Assembly: GCF_036237315.1 (NCBI RefSeq)
Contig: NZ_CP108356.1
Span: forward strand, 4,522,501-4,586,500
Reading direction: 5' to 3'
Length of the DNA stretch: 64,000 nucleotides
Source of the DNA: Streptomyces sp. NBC_01351
Lineage (GTDB): Bacteria; Actinomycetota; Actinomycetes; Streptomycetales; Streptomycetaceae
In this document: positions 60,256-64,000 of the stretch, one piece after another
Numbering within the stretch: the stretch's first letter is position 1
Layout of the letters: each line of letters opens with the position of its first letter
The notes under the pieces: generated by a model
The model's database searches: none
Seen by the model: the letters and a program-made list of their open reading frames with translations, nothing else
What the model was told of the DNA's origin: nothing
Made by a program: the position numbers and the translations under genes

Positions 60256-62571
60256 TCAGGCGTTCTGCCCGACACTGTCGAAGACGCGGCAGTCGAAGAA
60301 GTCCTCGCCGTCGGACAGCAGGTAGGCCTGCGCCTCACCCACGTGGAAGTACATCCCGTGCAGCTCCAGCGAGCCCTCGGCGAGCCGCCTGGCCACCGAC
60401 TCGTGTGCCCTCAGGTGCTCCAACTGCTGGACCACATTGGTCAGGCAGAGCTGCTCGACGGCGTCAGCCGGGAGCCGTCCGGAGATCCGGGCCCAGGCGT
60501 GGTGACGGCTGGCCATCCGCTCCAGGCTGGGCAGCCCGTGCCGCAGCCAGCGGCGCAGCGGGGTCATCGGCTGCCCGGGAGCGGAGTTGAGCAGGGCCTG
60601 CATGGCCCCGCACCCGGAATGGCCGCACACCGTGATGCTGTCCACCTTCAGCACGTCCACGGCGTACTCGATGGCCGCCGCGACCGAGTCGTCGGTGGAC
60701 TCCGCGCCGGGGAGCGGGACCAGGTTTCCGACGTTGCGGACGGTGAAGAGGTCGCCGGGGCCGCTGGCCGTGATCATGCTGGTGACCAGGCGGGAGTCCG
60801 CACAGGTGAGGAACAGCTGCGAGGGCCGCTGCCCCTCGCGGGCCAGCCGGGCCAGTTCGTCCCGTACGTGGGGCGCGGTATCGCGCTGGAAGGCGCCGAT
60901 CCCGTTGGCCAGTTGACCGGCTCCGGGACGCCGAGGCCTCTTCGCCGGGGCGGCCTCGGCCTCGAAGGTGTCGGCGGCCGGGGCCTCCGCGTCGTCCGGT
61001 TCGGCCGTACGGGGCCGCGTCGGCCGGTGGTCGCAGTGGTTCTGCCAGGGCGTCCAGGGCCGGCAGCACTGGTGGGTCCCGCGCTGCGGCGCACCCCGGG
61101 GCCGCTCGGAGGCTCCGGAGCGGCCGGTGACCTTCAGCGAACCCCCGTGCGCCACATGGGACTCCTGCCAGTCCCGCAAGGTCTCGTAGGCCGCGTGGTC
61201 CATGAACGAGCCGTCGAGCTCGATCACCGCGTGCCCGTGCTGCGGAATCTGGTTGAGGACCCGGCTCAGCCGCGGCACCGCGAGGAAGGTCAACTGGCCG
61301 CGCGCCCTCACCTGGTGGACCTCTCCCTCCAGCTGCTCCACGGTGATCCTCGTCCGGGCGAGGCGGTGCAGCGCCAGCGCCACGGCAACCGCGATGCCGA
61401 TGGCCACGCCCTCCAGGACCCCGCCGAGCACCACGGCGACGATGGTCGTCGCGTAGACCGGGATCTCCCGGTGCCGCGTGACACTGCGCAGGTGCGTGAT
61501 GCTGACCATCTGCACGCCCACCGCCATCACCAGCGCGGCCAGCGCGGCCAGCGGGATCAGATCGAGGAGCGGGACGAGCAGTCCGGCCGCGAGCAGCACC
61601 CACAGGCCGTGCAGCATGGTCGACCGGCGGCTGACCGCACCGGACTTGACGTTGGCCACGCTGCGGACGGCCACACCCGTGATGGGCAGACCGCCCAGCG
61701 CCCCGGAGACGATGTTCGCCGCGCCCTGCCCGCGCAGCTCCTTGTCGAGGCTGGCGCGTGGCGGGCGGTTCCCCGTCCGCCGCTCGGAGGCGATCAGCTT
61801 GTCGGTGGCGACCGCGGACAGCAGGGACTCCACACTGCCGACCAGGGTGATGGTCAGCACGGCGGCGATGATGCCGAGCACCGGACCCTCGGGCACTTCG
61901 GGCAGGGCGTGGCTGCTCCAGGACGGAAGGTCGACCCGGGGCAGGCCGATCCCGGCCAACGCGGCGAACGCGGTGGCCGTGGCGACGGCGGCGAGGGCCG
62001 CCGGCACCTTGCGCAGCGCCAGGCCCGTCCGCCCGGGCAGCCGCGGCCAGCCGAGCAGGACGATCAGGGTCAGCACGCTGATGCCGAGCGCGCCGGGATG
62101 GAGGTCGGCCAACTGGCCCGGCAGGCCGAGCACGTTGGCCACGGCCGAGCTCTGCGGGGTGCCGCCGAGCACGATGTGCAGCTGGGCCAGCGCGATGGTC
62201 ACGCCGATTCCCGCGAGCATGCCGTGCACGATGGCCGGGCTGACCATGAGTGCCGACCGGGCGGTCCGCAGCGCGGCGAGCCCGAGCTGGCAGCAGCCGG
62301 CGAGCACGGTGATGGCGCAGGTGGTCCGCCACCCGTAGTGCTGGATCAACTCGGCGGTGACCACGGTGAGTCCGGCCGCGGGCCCGCTCACCTGGAGCGG
62401 GGCGCCGCCGAGCCGTCCGGCGACGATCCCCCCGACCGCCGCGGCGACCAGGCCCGCCTGGAGCGGGGCTCCGGTGGCCAGGGCGATGCCGAGCGAGAGC
62501 GGCAGGGCGATGAGGAACACCGCGGCGGAGGCGGAGAGGTCGGCGGGGAGGTCTTTGGCAGCAGCGGTCAT
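60256..62571 (-). CDS. SulP anion transporter fused to beta-carbonic anhydrase
   Basis: This 771-aa fusion protein has about 10 helices of a SulP transporter (residues 15-400, starting LSASAAVFLIALPLSLGIAL), a STAS domain (about 430-520), a disordered Pro/Arg/Glu linker and a complete beta-carbonic anhydrase (about 555-771) with zinc ligands Cys590 and Asp592 of CADSRL, His651 and Cys654 of HSGCG. The arrangement suggests bicarbonate uptake coupled to CO2/bicarbonate interconversion at the membrane. ATG 62571 (MTAAAKDL) was chosen over an unsupported extension. Confidence 0.9.
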   Translation of the reverse strand: MTAAAKDLPADLSASAAVFLIALPLSLGIALATGAPLQAGLVAAAVGGIVAGRLGGAPLQVSGPAAGLTVVTAELIQHYGWRTTCAITVLAGCCQLGLAALRTARSALMVSPAIVHGMLAGIGVTIALAQLHIVLGGTPQSSAVANVLGLPGQLADLHPGALGISVLTLIVLLGWPRLPGRTGLALRKVPAALAAVATATAFAALAGIGLPRVDLPSWSSHALPEVPEGPVLGIIAAVLTITLVGSVESLLSAVATDKLIASERRTGNRPPRASLDKELRGQGAANIVSGALGGLPITGVAVRSVANVKSGAVSRRSTMLHGLWVLLAAGLLVPLLDLIPLAALAALVMAVGVQMVSITHLRSVTRHREIPVYATTIVAVVLGGVLEGVAIGIAVAVALALHRLARTRITVEQLEGEVHQVRARGQLTFLAVPRLSRVLNQIPQHGHAVIELDGSFMDHAAYETLRDWQESHVAHGGSLKVTGRSGASERPRGAPQRGTHQCCRPWTPWQNHCDHRPTRPRTAEPDDAEAPAADTFEAEAAPAKRPRRPGAGQLANGIGAFQRDTAPHVRDELARLAREGQRPSQLFLTCADSRLVTSMITASGPGDLFTVRNVGNLVPLPGAESTDDSVAAAIEYAVDVLKVDSITVCGHSGCGAMQALLNSAPGQPMTPLRRWLRHGLPSLERMASRHHAWARISGRLPADAVEQLCLTNVVQQLEHLRAHESVARRLAEGSLELHGMYFHVGEAQAYLLSDGEDFFDCRVFDSVGQNA

Positions 62572-62865
62572 AAGGTCCCGTCTCCTCTGGTCCGTTCTGT
62601 TCTGGATCTGTTCTGGGGAGGGGTGAAGCGGCGGGAATCTCAACACTCAGTAAACGAATGGTAATGGAGAGTAAAGGGTGGCGATAGGTAATACGGGCAA
62701 ATGGCCCACGAATTAGCACTCAGGGGTGATTCGGCTTTTTATACGGCTTGTCACACCTTCTTCAAAGCAGACCGCATGGGACGTTGCGGCGCGGAAGTCC
62801 TGCGAGGCAACCGCGACGGAGCCGCGGTGGAACCGCGACGGATCTGCGAGGGAGAGGTGGGGCGG

Positions 62866-64000
62866 ATGATCGCCGCCACGAAGAAGATCGCCGGCGGCCT
62901 GGTCGCCACTGCTCTGGTGCTGGGGGTCGCCGGGTGCACCGCCTCGGACCCCGCCGAGCACCCGGCCTCCGGCCCCCAGAACGGCAGGAAGGGAGCAGCC
63001 GCCCCCGAGGCCCCGGGCAGTGTCAACCGGCCGATCGGCGACGGCTCGACCGCCTACACCGGCCCGCAGCCGAACGTACAGAAGCCGCAGAAGCTGAAGC
63101 CCGGTGAAAAGCCGCCGCAGTTCGTGGTGTTCTCGTGGGACGGGGCCGGCGAGGACAGTCAGAAGCTCTTCTCGCACTTCCGCGAGGTCGGCAAGAAGTA
63201 CAACGCCCGCATGACGTACTTCCTGAGCGGCGTGTACATGCTCCCCGAGGAGAAGCGCTCCCTCTATACGGCACCGCAGCACTCGCCCGGCCGCTCCGAC
63301 ATCGGCTTCGGCGACCTCCAGGGCATCAAGGACACCGCCACCCAGGTCCGCGCGGCCTGGCTGGAGGGCAACGAGATCGGCACCCACTTCAACGGCCACT
63401 TCTGTGGCCCCGACGGGGGTGTCGGCACCTGGTCGGTGGAGGAGTGGAAGAGCGAGATCAGCCAGGCCAAGTCCTTCGTCAAGAACTGGAAGACCAACGC
63501 GGGCCTGAAGGCCATGGAGGCGCTGCCGTTCGACTACGACAAGGAGCTCGTCGGCGCCCGCACACCCTGCCTCGAAGGCCAGAAGAACTTCATGCTCGCG
63601 GCCAAGGAGTTGGGCGGCTTCCGCTACGACTCCAGCGGCATCAGCAAGCAGATCTGGCCCAAGAAGTCGGACGGCCTCTGGGACATCCCGCTCCAGCTCG
63701 TCCCCATGCCGGGCCGCGCGTTCGACACGCTGAGCATGGATTACAACTACATGGTCAACCAGTCCGGGACGACCTCGCAGGGAGACCCCTCGCAGCACGC
63801 GTATTGGGGCGACCAGATGCGCGACGGCCTGCGCCAGGCCTTCGACCGCGTCTACCAGGGCAACCGGGCGCCACTGATCATCGGCAACCACTTCGAGTCC
63901 TGGAACGGCGGCACTTACATGCGCGCCGTCGAGGAGTCCATCAAGACCATGTGCACCAAGCCCGAGGTCCGCTGCGTGCCCTTCCGTGAGCTGGTGGACT
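62866..64000 (+). CDS. polysaccharide deacetylase-family lipoprotein (partial, cut by the right edge)
   Basis: ATG 62866 has a GAGAGG site eight bases away. The first 25 residues are a lipoprotein signal (KIAGGLVATALVLGVAGC, lipobox VAGC), followed by a linker and a deacetylase-like NodB fold: FVVFSWDGAGED, MTYFLSGVYM, GNEIGTHFNGHFCG with metal-binding His residues, VGARTPCLEG, and later APLIIGNHFESWNGG. It probably removes acetyl groups from cell-wall or extracellular polysaccharide. 378 codons are present without a stop. Confidence 0.85.
   Translation, partial: MIAATKKIAGGLVATALVLGVAGCTASDPAEHPASGPQNGRKGAAAPEAPGSVNRPIGDGSTAYTGPQPNVQKPQKLKPGEKPPQFVVFSWDGAGEDSQKLFSHFREVGKKYNARMTYFLSGVYMLPEEKRSLYTAPQHSPGRSDIGFGDLQGIKDTATQVRAAWLEGNEIGTHFNGHFCGPDGGVGTWSVEEWKSEISQAKSFVKNWKTNAGLKAMEALPFDYDKELVGARTPCLEGQKNFMLAAKELGGFRYDSSGISKQIWPKKSDGLWDIPLQLVPMPGRAFDTLSMDYNYMVNQSGTTSQGDPSQHAYWGDQMRDGLRQAFDRVYQGNRAPLIIGNHFESWNGGTYMRAVEESIKTMCTKPEVRCVPFRELVD

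Overview
The window is high-GC, actinobacterial DNA, almost certainly from Streptomyces: GTG and TTG starts are frequent, genes are tightly coupled by ATGA/GTGA overlaps, and a wblA - ponA - ArsA-type ATPase pair - crp - nth - CoA pyrophosphatase - marP - epoxide hydrolase - nhaA - acsA block follows the order I recall from the S. coelicolor chromosome around SCO3563-SCO3580. No rRNA and no CRISPR array were seen; there is one tRNA (Pro, CGG).

Region 1 (1 to about 18.3 kb) is accessory DNA. From 418 to 7082 nearly everything lies on the minus strand and looks like one nucleotide-handling cluster: nucleoside diphosphate kinase, a small unknown protein, a CYTH triphosphate enzyme, an HD phosphohydrolase, an unrecognised 466-aa protein, a methyltransferase, an HATPase-type regulator and a frameshifted second methyltransferase. 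Two adjacent Nudix genes, the first with an N-terminal HTH domain, diverge from it. From 8.7 to 16.8 kb lies the core of an integrative mobilizable element: MOBP-type relaxase and MobC, a DUF2637 membrane protein, a DnaB/RepA-like helicase, an XRE regulator, a small peptide, an excisionase and a tyrosine integrase with a LacI-type HTH inserted in its catalytic domain. An IS110-family element follows the integrase directly. No attachment sites or TraB/FtsK gene were found, so the left end may lie outside the window.

Region 2 (18.4-39 kb) is variable chromosome: a membrane-bound molybdopterin oxidoreductase pair, a vanadium haloperoxidase, a DM13 protein, a PucR regulator, and a Na+/H+ antiporter operon (CPA1, CBS, ArsB/NhaD) in which two genes carry single-base lesions. 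Three TetR-type regulators follow with clear palindromic operators (tautomerase, AhpD-like and YciI neighbours), then an NfeD-flotillin pair, an ECF41 sigma factor with an NDH-2-like oxidoreductase, and a SulP transporter.

Region 3 (39-64 kb) is conserved core: tRNA-Pro, Pr6Pr protein, metallophosphoesterase, YqeY, PonA-type PBP, WblA, two ArsA-type ATPases, RidA, a Nudix-MBL pair, Crp, Nth, CoA pyrophosphatase, MarP, epoxide hydrolase, NhaA, AcsA, a SulP-carbonic anhydrase fusion and a truncated polysaccharide deacetylase lipoprotein at the right edge.

The strongest lead is a leader element shared by two unrelated Na+/H+ antiporter transcription units (28378-28406 and 57932-57958), which is the pattern expected of an ion-responsive cis-regulatory RNA or a common operator. 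Second come the LacI-HTH integrase, the nucleotide-enzyme cluster, and a common operator-plus-leader found upstream of both the helicase and the excision/integration genes.
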